A stretch of DNA of 41,249 bases from UBA1731 sp045595285 (GTDB taxonomy: Bacteria > Verrucomicrobiota > Kiritimatiellia > RFP12 > UBA1067): contig JAZOAC010000075.1 in NCBI GenBank assembly GCA_045595285.1, positions 1 to 41,249 of the forward strand. Direction: 5' to 3'. Made by a program: the position numbers and the translations under genes. Shown here piece after piece: positions 33,721 to 41,249 of this stretch. The first letter of the stretch is position 1; each line of letters begins with the position of its first letter. The notes under the pieces were generated by a model. It was given only the letters and a program-made list of their open reading frames with translations, searched no databases and was not told where the DNA came from.

Positions 33721-35175
33721 CTACTGCACCTCTGCAACTTCAATTTCCCCGATGCGGTAGCGCCGATTCCCGTCTTCGCCGCCATACGGCAGTTCGACAA
33801 CGGGAGTGCCGTCGGCATCGCCCGCGGAAATGTAAACCGAGTATCGGCCGGGAGGAAGAACCGGCCGCTGCCACCGCCCGAGAGTAAACTCCGCTACGTG
33901 CGTTTTCGCCTCTGCCGCGCCGGGGCCGGCCACCGGCAGCCGCGAAAGGTCGAATCCGCTGTCGGCAAGCACGGCGGCTATGCCGCCTTCGGCCGTTTTC
34001 AGGGTCAAGCAGGGATAGACCGGGAAATAACTCGGCGCAACGCCTGCATTGGCAAAAGTGAATTCCACTTTGAACGGCACCGCCTTCTGCGGATCGGCGT
34101 GCGAAACCACTTTGCCGGGATAGATTGTCCGCCTAGCCTGAAATCTGTACCCGAGACGCCGGTTGATCGCGGCTATCGCGTCGCAGTTCTCTTCAAATAT
34201 TTCCTTCGGGTCGCCGTGGATCGAACAATACGAAGCGTGATGGGCCTCAATCGAATCCAAAAGTCTCTTTCCGCTCCAGAGCCGCTTGTTCTTCGCGTAC
34301 CGGTAGTGCGCCGACTCGATGATAGTTGGACTTTTAGGCCAGAACATCCCTGCCTGCTCCTCGTGAAACCAAAGCTTGGGCTGAACCATTATCGAATCGT
34401 CGCGCCAGCCGAGTCCTTTTGCAAGCGCATAGTCGATTGCGGGACTGGTCTGATGCCGTTTCGAACAGGTGAAGTCGTCGTTGACGACGAGCAGCGTACG
34501 CTTAAAATATTTTAAATGAAGCTCTGTATGAAGTTTGACGATGCGCTGCGTCTCTTCGGAGGAAAGCTGTATCGTCCGCCCCGTATGCCCTTCGCCCCAT
34601 ATTCCGACCGATCCTATATCGACGAACGCCACCTCTTTGCGGCCGTCGTAACGCGCGGCGAACGCTTTTAAAAAGTTGCCGAGTTTTTCGAGATAAACGG
34701 GATCATCGGGAACGCATTCCCAGAACTTTCCCTCCGGATTGCGCCCCCAGTTCCTCTTCTTGTCGTCCCATTGCCAGCGGATCGTCTTCGCCCCGGCTTT
34801 GGCTACCCATTCGGGAGTCGCCTCCTTCATCGTTTCGCTGCAGGTGATGCGAAACGCCACCTGCCCGCCGCGCTCTATCCACTGCTGCGCAGGAGTGTCG
34901 ATTGAGTTCCAGTTGAACTTACCCTCTTCCGGCTCGAGATGCGCCCAAGGGAGACGAAGGTACACCACCGAACATCCCGGAAACCACCTCAAATCGTCAC
35001 CAGTATTTATGGTGGTGCCGTACTTGGGCCCGTTATCGTAATAGTGCATCACCCAGCCCATTCCGGGGTTGATGAGAGCCGAACCGTTGTCCTTGAGTTC
35101 GACAACTGTTTTCGCGTTCGCCACAAATACGGCGGCAACGACTAAAACCGCCGATAACACATTCGACCGCGTCAT
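33721..35175 (-). CDS. DUF4832-type hydrolase, exported (GH42-like)
   Basis: About 484 residues from the ATG at 35175, one base after the preceding stop; GGAAG lies 4 bases upstream. The signal peptide is LSAVLVVAAVFVANA. A TIM-barrel-like part follows: NPGMGWVMHYYDNG, VVYLRLPWAHLEPEEGKFNW, WIERGGQVAFRITC, EVAFVDIGSVGIWGEGH. The C-terminal ~130 residues form a beta domain with FTFANAGVAPSYFPVYPCL and PPGRYSVYISAGD, as in DUF4832 proteins, which are annotated as beta-galactosidase-like. The Glu in IWGEGH is a plausible acid/base. Coupled to the paralogue pair downstream. Confidence 0.65.
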   Translation of the reverse strand: MTRSNVLSAVLVVAAVFVANAKTVVELKDNGSALINPGMGWVMHYYDNGPKYGTTINTGDDLRWFPGCSVVYLRLPWAHLEPEEGKFNWNSIDTPAQQWIERGGQVAFRITCSETMKEATPEWVAKAGAKTIRWQWDDKKRNWGRNPEGKFWECVPDDPVYLEKLGNFLKAFAARYDGRKEVAFVDIGSVGIWGEGHTGRTIQLSSEETQRIVKLHTELHLKYFKRTLLVVNDDFTCSKRHQTSPAIDYALAKGLGWRDDSIMVQPKLWFHEEQAGMFWPKSPTIIESAHYRYAKNKRLWSGKRLLDSIEAHHASYCSIHGDPKEIFEENCDAIAAINRRLGYRFQARRTIYPGKVVSHADPQKAVPFKVEFTFANAGVAPSYFPVYPCLTLKTAEGGIAAVLADSGFDLSRLPVAGPGAAEAKTHVAEFTLGRWQRPVLPPGRYSVYISAGDADGTPVVELPYGGEDGNRRYRIGEIEVAEVQ

Positions 35176-35176
35176 G

Positions 35177-36661
35177 TCACTTCCAGTCCGCCGCCGCAGG
35201 TGCAACCAGGCGAATGCCGATATAGCTCTTTGGCTGCTGATAGCCAAAGCCCTCGCGAAGTGCCGAACGGGAATATCCTTGATTGTTATACCAACTCCCG
35301 CCGCGACGGGTCCGCAGATTGTTGGTGTCGCTGCGCATCGCCCTCCCTACCGGATCGACTAACGGATCGGCATGGAGAATATCTGCCTTGCCGCCGTTGC
35401 CGTCATCGTCGTAAAATGTTTCAATGTCGGGATAGAACCAATCCAAACACCATTCCGCGACATTGCCGGCCATATCGTATAGCCCGAAAGCGTTCGGCTT
35501 CTTAAGCCCCACCGCACGTGTCTGATTCGTTCCGCCGAGAACATCGGAATAGTCGGAATTTGAGGTCCAGGCGATCTCCTCCACATTAGGACAATCTCCG
35601 TTCAATGAAGTCATTTCCTTGCCGCTGTAAAGAGCATTGGTGGTTCCCGCACGGCAGGCAAATTCCCACTGCGCCGAGGTGGGAAGATCGACCTTGATCC
35701 CAAGAGCACTGCGCATACTCCCGAGCGCACGATTATAACGGACACAATGTTGATAGGCATTGGTCGGCCAATAAACCCATTCGTTTTGACTGTCACTGCC
35801 GTCTTGGGCTTTCCAATCGTTAAGTCCCCGCAACTCAGAACCGTACCGGTATGACTCCACGGGACGCACATCGGCATCTTCCGCGCCTGCGAAGCCGCAG
35901 GTTACCTCCGTCGTGGTGTAGAACTTGGCCATCTGCGCCTGCGTCACTTCAAACACGCTCATGTAGAAATCCTCTGTGAGCCGAACCGTGTGTTGCACTT
36001 CATTTCTGGAATTGCCGCCGTCAGGTGCTCCCAATTCACCTGTGCGCGAGCCGATTTTCCACTCCACCCCCGCCGCCGGGATTTTGCGCATCACGAGCTT
36101 ATCCGTCTTGTACTCGGTGCCGTTCGTAACCGCCGTCCAGATGATCACATCCTTGAGCGTCGTATTGAACCCGTTGCCGATACATCCGTAGTCAATCTCA
36201 TAACTGCCGTATTTGCCGTTCATAAGATCGCCGCGCGTGATGTCCGTATGCTTATATGGCGGAGCCCCCGTCAGGTCGAAGACCTTATAGATCACCTCGT
36301 CGTAATCGGCCTCCGCATCGACTGCCGTGAGTCTGACGTTGAAATTGTCGAAATCCACAGCGACATTCCCGAACGCCTTTGCAGGGTCGATCGAAAACCT
36401 CTTCACCCCGGACGAAGCGACGTTGAACACCTCTCCCGATATCGCGTTGTGCATCAGATCCGAAGACAGTTCCTGTTCTCCGTTGAAACACTGCACCCGT
36501 ATGTCCACAGGGGCGGAAACGTCCTTAAGAATGTATTCAACGTTTATTCTTGCGCTCCACGGCCACTGCTGACGGCAGATGACCTTTCCTACGGTGGCGG
36601 CGGAAGCGGAAGCGACCGCAATTGAAACGGCGGAGAGAATCGAGAAAGCCTTTATTGTCAT
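35177..36661 (-). CDS. Exported SUMF1-fold protein without FGE cysteines (copy 1)
   Basis: About 494 residues from the ATG at 36661 (AAGGGAA upstream); an earlier ATG at 36682 overlaps the previous stop but has no ribosome-binding site. After a signal peptide (IAVASASAATVG) comes a beta domain of about 170 residues, then an SUMF1/FGE-type domain: MSVFEVTQAQMAKFY, VDLPTSAQWEFACRAG, KPNAFGLYDMAGNVAEWCLDW and RTRRGGSWYNNQGYSRS. The active-site cysteine pair of formylglycine-generating enzyme after GGS is absent (YN and GYS instead), so it should not make formylglycine. Such domains may act as iron-dependent or ligand-binding variants. It pairs with the upstream paralogue. Confidence 0.75.
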   Translation of the reverse strand: MTIKAFSILSAVSIAVASASAATVGKVICRQQWPWSARINVEYILKDVSAPVDIRVQCFNGEQELSSDLMHNAISGEVFNVASSGVKRFSIDPAKAFGNVAVDFDNFNVRLTAVDAEADYDEVIYKVFDLTGAPPYKHTDITRGDLMNGKYGSYEIDYGCIGNGFNTTLKDVIIWTAVTNGTEYKTDKLVMRKIPAAGVEWKIGSRTGELGAPDGGNSRNEVQHTVRLTEDFYMSVFEVTQAQMAKFYTTTEVTCGFAGAEDADVRPVESYRYGSELRGLNDWKAQDGSDSQNEWVYWPTNAYQHCVRYNRALGSMRSALGIKVDLPTSAQWEFACRAGTTNALYSGKEMTSLNGDCPNVEEIAWTSNSDYSDVLGGTNQTRAVGLKKPNAFGLYDMAGNVAEWCLDWFYPDIETFYDDDGNGGKADILHADPLVDPVGRAMRSDTNNLRTRRGGSWYNNQGYSRSALREGFGYQQPKSYIGIRLVAPAAADWK

Positions 36662-36678
36662 TGAACTGTTCCCTTCTT

Positions 36679-38178
36679 TCATTTGGCCCAGCCGGTATCC
36701 GCCGCCGGTATCACCATTCTAAAACCGACATTCGCCTTGTGCTGCGACTGCGTTGTATGCCCTCCGCCATCACGATAGCCCGATCGTATATAGCGGTTGC
36801 TTCGAGTGTATGAGCCACCGCGCAGCGTACGTTGAGGATTTCCGTCTGTCGTCCACGTCGGCCCCACCGGATCCACTAGCGGAGACGTGTGGCTCCTGTC
36901 GGCCTCTCCGTCATAAAAGACGGAGATATCGGCGGAGTGCACATCAAGACACTGCTCTTCGGCGTTGCCGTGCATATCATATAGGCCAAATGCGTTGGGC
37001 TTTTTAAGCCCCACGGCACGTGTCTGATTCGTTCCGCCGTCCACATCGGAATAGTCGGAATATGCATTCCACGCAATTTCGTCGACGTTCGGGCATCGGG
37101 CATCGGTCGCTACGGTTGTCACCTCTTTACCGCTGTTGAGCCCGGTTGAGGTTCCCGCCCTGCAGGCGAACTCCCACTGCGCCGAAGTGGGAAGATCGAA
37201 ATCCGTTCCCGCATAATTCCTGAACATCGAACGCAGCTTCCCGGCAAAACGATTGTGAAAAACCGAATGCATCGGAGAATTGGTCGGCCAGTTTATTTTC
37301 GGATACGCATCCTTATCCGCCGAATGCGCCGCCCATGAGGTGAACCCGCGTATGGAATTGAAAGTCATGCCGGTATAAGGACGCAAGTCGGAATCCGGGA
37401 ATGTGGAAAAATGGTGTTCCGACGTGTCAGTGCCATTGATCGTCGCCCATACCTTAAGCGCCTGATACTGCGTCATTTCAAAAACGCCGATAAAATAATC
37501 CTCGGTCAGCTTCACCTTATGCTGCGTCTCGCGCCCGCCTTCGTCATTGTAATCCCGTCCGCGCTCCCCCACCGGCGAGCCGATTGTCCACTCCACATCC
37601 GCCGCCGGAATCTTGCGCATGACGAGCTTATCGGTTTTGTATTCGGTGCCATTCGTAACTGCCGTCCAGATCAGGACATCGGGAAGTGTCGTGCTGAAGC
37701 CTGCCCCGAGGCAGCCGAAATCAGTCTCATAGTCGCCGTACCTGCGGTTGAGGATATCGGCTCTCGTCACATTGGTGCAGGTCTTCTCATTGAGATCGAA
37801 TATCTTGTATATGACTTCATCCGTATTGTCTGGCGAATCCACGGCCGTCAGTTCGACATTGAAGTCCGCAAACGATCCGGAAGAGACGCCGAACGCCTTC
37901 ACCGGATCGATCATCACCGTCCTCTCGCCATCTGAAGTGATTCCGTACAGGTCATCGCCTTTGATTGAATTGTGCAGTTTCGCAGTGGAGATTTCCGTAT
38001 TGCCGTCAAAACACTTGATTTTGACATCCGTAGGCCCTGTGACATCAGACAGCGAGAACGTGAGTTTCACATCCGTCGACCACGGCCAAAGTTGCTGTAT
38101 CTTCACTCCGCTGACGGTTGCGGCGCCTGCAACGCCAACGAAAAGCGCGGAAACAACAAAAGAAAACGCTCTGCTCAT
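36679..38178 (-). CDS. Exported SUMF1-fold protein without FGE cysteines (copy 2)
   Basis: About 499 residues from the ATG at 38178; a GTG three codons earlier is less likely. Same plan as its downstream paralogue: signal (FSFVVSALFVGVAGA), a beta domain (VKLTFSLSDVTGPTDVKIKC), the hinge TAVTNGTEYKTDKLVMRK shared by both, and an SUMF1 domain with IGVFEMTQYQALKVW, FDLPTSAQWEFACRAG, KPNAFGLYDMHGNAEEQCLD and RTLRGGSYTRSNRYIRS. The FGE cysteines after GGS are again missing. In addition NVAEW, usual in the family, is NAEEQ here. The tandem pair likely arose by duplication. Confidence 0.75.
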   Translation of the reverse strand: MSRAFSFVVSALFVGVAGAATVSGVKIQQLWPWSTDVKLTFSLSDVTGPTDVKIKCFDGNTEISTAKLHNSIKGDDLYGITSDGERTVMIDPVKAFGVSSGSFADFNVELTAVDSPDNTDEVIYKIFDLNEKTCTNVTRADILNRRYGDYETDFGCLGAGFSTTLPDVLIWTAVTNGTEYKTDKLVMRKIPAADVEWTIGSPVGERGRDYNDEGGRETQHKVKLTEDYFIGVFEMTQYQALKVWATINGTDTSEHHFSTFPDSDLRPYTGMTFNSIRGFTSWAAHSADKDAYPKINWPTNSPMHSVFHNRFAGKLRSMFRNYAGTDFDLPTSAQWEFACRAGTSTGLNSGKEVTTVATDARCPNVDEIAWNAYSDYSDVDGGTNQTRAVGLKKPNAFGLYDMHGNAEEQCLDVHSADISVFYDGEADRSHTSPLVDPVGPTWTTDGNPQRTLRGGSYTRSNRYIRSGYRDGGGHTTQSQHKANVGFRMVIPAADTGWAK

Positions 38179-38197
38179 GTCAGCCACTCTTTACGAA

Positions 38198-38893
38198 TTA
38201 TCTTAGATGCAAGTAGAAACCGGAAAACTTTCCTATCATCAACGCCTGCCACACATTCCCTTCGGCGGTGACGAGTCCAGCCACGAGTTCTTCGTTGGCA
38301 GAAAGCGGCCCCACGGCGAACCAACCCTGCGCGCCACCAAGCCCAGTGTCAGTCTTGACCCCGTTCAGCATGAAATCCCTCATGCCATATGGTACCGGTA
38401 TCACTGCGGTGCGGTCAACTGCACCCCATTTCCTGCCGGTGTCAGAAATCCTGCAGCGAGTGGAACCGCACCCATCTTCACCGATATCCTGAATCAAACC
38501 AAGGCGTACGGTATTAGTGACTCCATTGTCAAAGGCCATCGAAAACTCGTACACGTTTTCGGTTGATGAAGAGACGGCGGGTGGCAGAACGACCTCCACC
38601 GAATCAGCGGCAATATCCTTGTACATGCGGTGGAATCCGATGCCGGTCACCGTGAGTTCTGCGGAAGATGCTCCTTCCGGATAGACGACCGGCAGCTCCA
38701 TCACATTATTCGTGGCCGTATGCCAGAAGGAACTCTTCTCTGGTTCAAAATTAAGAAAAATGCTTCCTGATCTTACACCGGCAAAAGCGGTATACGCAGC
38801 AAGAAATGAAACAATGAAGCACCCAAACAGAACGGATTTCTTTTTTAAATCCGAAATACCGGCTCGGGCTATGGTGGTACATTTTCTTTTCAT
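38198..38893 (-). CDS. Small secreted protein of unknown function
   Basis: 231 residues; a long basic N-terminal leader (MKRKCTTIARAGISDLKKK) precedes a hydrophobic segment VLFGCFIVSFLAAYTAFA, read as a signal peptide. The mature part is beta-rich with no family I recognise; VYPEGASSAELTVTGIGFH and a C-terminal GNVWQALMIGKFSGFYLHL suggest a compact sandwich. It lies 19 bp before the SUMF1 copy 2 start and is the first gene behind the promoter at 38927-38978, so it probably belongs to the same operon. No ribosome-binding site is evident at the ATG. Confidence 0.55.
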   Translation of the reverse strand: MKRKCTTIARAGISDLKKKSVLFGCFIVSFLAAYTAFAGVRSGSIFLNFEPEKSSFWHTATNNVMELPVVYPEGASSAELTVTGIGFHRMYKDIAADSVEVVLPPAVSSSTENVYEFSMAFDNGVTNTVRLGLIQDIGEDGCGSTRCRISDTGRKWGAVDRTAVIPVPYGMRDFMLNGVKTDTGLGGAQGWFAVGPLSANEELVAGLVTAEGNVWQALMIGKFSGFYLHLR

Positions 38894-38926
38894 GACTGGA
38901 ATCTACTGCCATCCCAAACGAGACAG

Positions 38927-38978
38927 ATCCTTTCTCTGATTGGATGGTATAGTATCACAACCCGATCTTCCATGTCAA
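38927..38978 (-). promoter_or_regulatory. Promoter and leader of the SUMF1/glycosidase operon
   Basis: Minus strand: TTGACA (38973-38978), 18 bases, TACTAT (38949-38954), then CCAATCAGAGAAAGGAT (38927-38943). The same arrangement, including spacing, is found at 5777-5828. It lies about 55 bases before the first gene. The rest of the gap to 39176 has a C10 tract and an inverted repeat but no gene. Confidence 0.65.
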
Positions 38979-39009
38979 TCCAAGAACTGTCGTTATCTGC
39001 AATAAATCA

Positions 39010-39019
39010 CCCCCCCCCC
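39010..39019. repeat. C10 homopolymer
   Basis: Ten consecutive C bases in an intergenic region, the longest single-base run I noticed. It lies 31 bases upstream of the -35 hexamer of the SUMF1 operon, so length changes could alter spacing to an upstream site, or it may be a sequencing artefact. Confidence 0.6.
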
Positions 39020-39092
39020 TAATTTTTGAAGTTTTATCACTTTTGACTGAAACCCGGGATACGGGCTACTCTTTTCGGTACATTTGACCGTT

Positions 39093-39132
39093 CACAGGCA
39101 AAACAAAAGACTCTGCGACCGCTTTGCCTGTG
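39093..39132. repeat. 10-bp perfect inverted repeat
   Basis: CACAGGCAAA (39093-39102) and TTTGCCTGTG (39123-39132) are exact complements, separated by 20 bases. It lies 45 bp behind the NahK-like gene. There is no T-run after the stem on either strand, so a rho-independent terminator is not well supported. Confidence 0.5.
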
Positions 39133-39176
39133 TCGCATCGGTTGGGAAAGGAACTAATGGCCGGAACGGCGAGGGA

Positions 39177-40289
39177 TCAGACTGGCGAGGCGCGCACAAT
39201 CGCCTCATACTCGTCCCTCTGCGCCTCCATAGACTCGACCATCTTGAACTGTGTGCGGCAACGCACAAGGTTATGGTCGGCATAGGCGGTGCGGAAGTAG
39301 GTGTCGCCGGCGAGATAATCCGCCAGGAAGCGGATTCCGATGGTGAACGTGATGAGTCTTCCTGAAAAGGCGAGATTCTCCCTCTCGGCCTCCGTGAGGA
39401 ACTTAGCCTCTGAAAGATAGCCCTTCACAAGCGCCTCGAAGTACTCCTTGCGGGAAAACACCTTGGAGAGATCCTTTTCGTCCTCTGCAGCGGCAGCGGT
39501 GGATGTGCGCACCATATCGCCGAAGTCATATAGGGCGCATCCAGGCATGACGGTGTCCAGATCAATGACGGCAACACCTTCACTCGTGGCCTCATCAAGC
39601 ATAACGTTGTTGATCTTTGTATCGTTGTGCGTGATGCGCTCGGGTATCTCGCCCTTCTCCATCATCCTCACGATCCGTCCTGCCTCTTCACGGTGCGCAT
39701 CGACGAACGCAAGCTCTGCGGACACCGAAGCCTTGCGGCCCATTTTGTCCTCTGCAGCGGCAATGTCGAGCTGCTCGAGACGGGAAAGCGTGTTGTGGAA
39801 GTTGGGGATTGTCTCGAAAAGGCGCGGCGCCGGGAGATCGGCAAGGGCGTTCTGGAAACCGGCGAAAGCCTGTGCAGCCTTGCGTGCCTGATCTGCGTTC
39901 TCGATGAGGTCGATAGTCTTCGCACCTGTGATGAACACATACATGCGCCACCATCCCCCCTCGGGGCCGCGGGCGACGGGCTGTCCATCGCGCGCGGGAA
40001 TCACGGTAAGCGTGCGGCGCGTGGCATCGGTGGCGCCGGCGAATTTTCCGCGGATGTGGTTTGTGACGCGGGCAATGTTCTCCATCACGCGGTCGGGACG
40101 GGTGAAAATGCTGTCGTTTATGCGCTGAAGCACATACGACACCGAAACGCCTCCGAGCGACAGATCGACCTTGAAGGTGTCGTTGATGTGTCCGGAGCCG
40201 TAACGGTTCACGGCTACGATGTCGCCGTAAACCTGGAACAGAGCAATGATCTCACGAAGTTGCTCGTTGGTGAAATTTCTGCTGCTCAT
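39177..40289 (-). CDS. NahK-like N-acetylhexosamine 1-kinase
   Basis: 370 residues of the aminoglycoside phosphotransferase fold. YGSGHINDTFKVDL is the glycine-rich start typical of NahK, YVLQRIND holds the nucleotide Lys-equivalent region, ITHNDTKINNVMLD the catalytic Asp loop, and AVIDLDTVMPGCALYDFGD the metal-binding segment. In Bifidobacterium, NahK turns GlcNAc/GalNAc into the 1-phosphates in the lacto-N-biose/mucin route; that role here is by similarity. GAGG lies 5 bases before the ATG, and it begins 7 bp after the ROK-like gene, so the two are co-transcribed. Confidence 0.85.
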   Translation of the reverse strand: MSSRNFTNEQLREIIALFQVYGDIVAVNRYGSGHINDTFKVDLSLGGVSVSYVLQRINDSIFTRPDRVMENIARVTNHIRGKFAGATDATRRTLTVIPARDGQPVARGPEGGWWRMYVFITGAKTIDLIENADQARKAAQAFAGFQNALADLPAPRLFETIPNFHNTLSRLEQLDIAAAEDKMGRKASVSAELAFVDAHREEAGRIVRMMEKGEIPERITHNDTKINNVMLDEATSEGVAVIDLDTVMPGCALYDFGDMVRTSTAAAAEDEKDLSKVFSRKEYFEALVKGYLSEAKFLTEAERENLAFSGRLITFTIGIRFLADYLAGDTYFRTAYADHNLVRCRTQFKMVESMEAQRDEYEAIVRASPV

Positions 40290-40296
40290 GCAAGCC

Positions 40297-41249
40297 TCAC
40301 TTCTTCACGACGGGAATCTGAGCGGCAGCCACAGACTGGCCGAGACGACGGGCCTTCTCATCGGGCATGAACACGTCGACCTCCTCCGCAATCTCCGGCG
40401 CAATGGCCTCGAGACCCATTCTGGCGGTCTCAAGGATGATGTCGCCGCCAAGACCGGAAGTCACGCGTCCGAGGATCATGAGGTTTTGGAAGTCGTAGAA
40501 CTCACGGTACCAGCAGACTGCGTTAGCGAGGTAGCGGCCGATCATGAGATAAACCTTGAGGGCCTTCGTATCGTGCTTCTCCATGGCCTCCTGAACGACC
40601 TTGAGCCGTTCGGGGAGCTTCATGGACTTCGGGAACTTGAAGCCGTACTTGCATGCAAGGTGGTTGACAGCCTGCTGCGAGAAGTACATTGCACCGACCC
40701 CTGCGTCACCGCTCCACTCGTCGCATGCGGAGTCGGGATTGAGATCGACAGGCGCGAAGGCGAGTTCGGAGATGCGGCCCGTAAGTGCACCCTTCGGGTT
40801 AATGTAGCCCACGGCCTCGGAAGAACCCATGGCAACTCCGAGAATGCCGCTCTTCTTCATCGTAATCGCACCGGCAAGGGCAGTGACATCGCCGTCATTG
40901 TAGACCTCGAACGGAACCTGCCACTCCTCCTCGATGCGGGTGAAAAGATTGCGCGCCTCGTCCTTCTTCTTGGGATTCTTCTCGAGAATTGCGCGAAGGA
41001 GCGAAGCCGGGCCAAGACGCTTGCCGACGAGCGTTCCGGCCGTTGATCCGCCGATCGCGTCCACTTTGCCGCCGAGCGCCTGCGCCGCAGCCTCAAGGCC
41101 TTCGGAAAGCTTCGTGTAGTGGTATTCGGGGTCGGGCTGGTTGCGCGGATCCCACGGAAACTCCTTGGAGAACACGACCTTGCCGCTCTTGAGCGCGGAT
41201 ATCTTGAAGTCGGACGCGCCAAGGTCGAAGCCTATGCGGTTGCCGTTGG
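40297..41249 (-). CDS. ROK-like sugar kinase, 5' end outside the window
   Basis: At least 316 residues; the frame stays open to the right edge, reading GNRIGFDLGASDFKISALKS at 41247-41188, so the true start lies beyond. The ATPase features are phosphate-1 DLGASDFKISA, then IGGSTAGTLVGKR, a catalytic-Asp region VYNDGDVTALAG, and GVAMGSSEAVGYINPKGALTG with RISELAFAPVD. This is the hexokinase/ROK plan but with GSSEAVG where ROK enzymes usually have a GTGIGGG-type loop, and without the obvious ROK zinc motif. The substrate is a hexose or hexosamine. It is followed by the NahK-like gene 7 bp away. Confidence 0.75.
   Translation of the reverse strand, partial: NGNRIGFDLGASDFKISALKSGKVVFSKEFPWDPRNQPDPEYHYTKLSEGLEAAAQALGGKVDAIGGSTAGTLVGKRLGPASLLRAILEKNPKKKDEARNLFTRIEEEWQVPFEVYNDGDVTALAGAITMKKSGILGVAMGSSEAVGYINPKGALTGRISELAFAPVDLNPDSACDEWSGDAGVGAMYFSQQAVNHLACKYGFKFPKSMKLPERLKVVQEAMEKHDTKALKVYLMIGRYLANAVCWYREFYDFQNLMILGRVTSGLGGDIILETARMGLEAIAPEIAEEVDVFMPDEKARRLGQSVAAAQIPVVKK

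Noticed and set aside
35177..38178. Formylglycine-generating enzymes serving sulfatases
   Set aside because: The cysteines needed for catalysis are missing and no sulfatase is encoded in the window.
39093..39132. Rho-independent terminator for the NahK-like gene
   Set aside because: The stem is perfect but the loop is 20 bases and no U-run follows.
1..41249. CRISPR arrays, rRNA or tRNA genes
   Set aside because: No regularly spaced repeats or RNA gene signatures were seen on reading through; small tRNAs could still be missed by eye.

Overview
The window looks like an accessory, glycan-degrading region from a PVC-group bacterium, most likely a Kiritimatiellota member of a gut or other anoxic habitat. 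The reasons are family content, not a marker gene: exported SUMF1-fold proteins in tandem, a DUF6259-type glycosidase, a DUF4832-type hydrolase, an exported protein with autotransporter-type strand repeats, exported Gfo/Idh/MocA and DapA-fold proteins, and sodium symporter plus FGGY kinase catabolic genes. I saw no rRNA, tRNA or CRISPR array. Nearly everything is on the minus strand; the only plus-strand genes are an ATPase (6314-7612) and an AraC regulator (23962-24837).

Left part (1-8713). Six minus-strand envelope genes (455-5705) encode an LpoB-like lipoprotein, a YcfL-like lipoprotein, a COG3014-like lipoprotein, a CsgG/LpoB-like protein with a PEGA domain, an unknown lipoprotein and a small G-x-Q-x-G repeat protein. 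They are followed by a rearranged stretch (about 5850-8713) with IS-like end repeats, the 3' remnant of one DUF4143 ATPase, an intact ATPase of another DUF4143 type, a dense hairpin cluster and a broken IS3-family transposase. This block is flanked by a 255-bp direct repeat (169-423 and 8714-8968) made of the 3' part of the sodium:solute symporter gene. The left copy carries an in-frame stop.

Central part (8651-24837). A divergent AraC-family regulator faces a run of ten minus-strand genes, often joined by 4-bp ATGA overlaps: a MarC-type membrane protein, exported GH28, exported alpha/beta-hydrolase esterase, exported strand-repeat protein, a DUF6259-like putative glycosidase without signal peptide, a GH20-like TIM-barrel protein without signal peptide, an exported FG-GAP/VCBS propeller, an FGGY kinase, a DapA-family lyase/aldolase and an SSS symporter. 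This reads as a polysaccharide utilisation locus for a uronate-containing glycan: outside cleavage and deacylation, uptake, inside cleavage, then kinase plus aldolase.

Right-central part (24989-38978). A second minus-strand series holds an unknown secreted protein, two tandem SUMF1-fold proteins lacking the FGE cysteines, a DUF4832-like hydrolase, two tandem ~980-aa paralogues with a GH71/GH99-like N-terminal half and a C-terminal LamG-like domain, then an exported DapA-fold protein and a Tat-type Gfo/Idh/MocA oxidoreductase. Its likely promoter and leader (38927-38978) closely resemble those of the lipoprotein cluster 33 kb away (5777-5828).

Right edge (39177-41249). An NahK-like N-acetylhexosamine 1-kinase and a ROK-like sugar kinase cut by the window edge suggest amino-sugar salvage.
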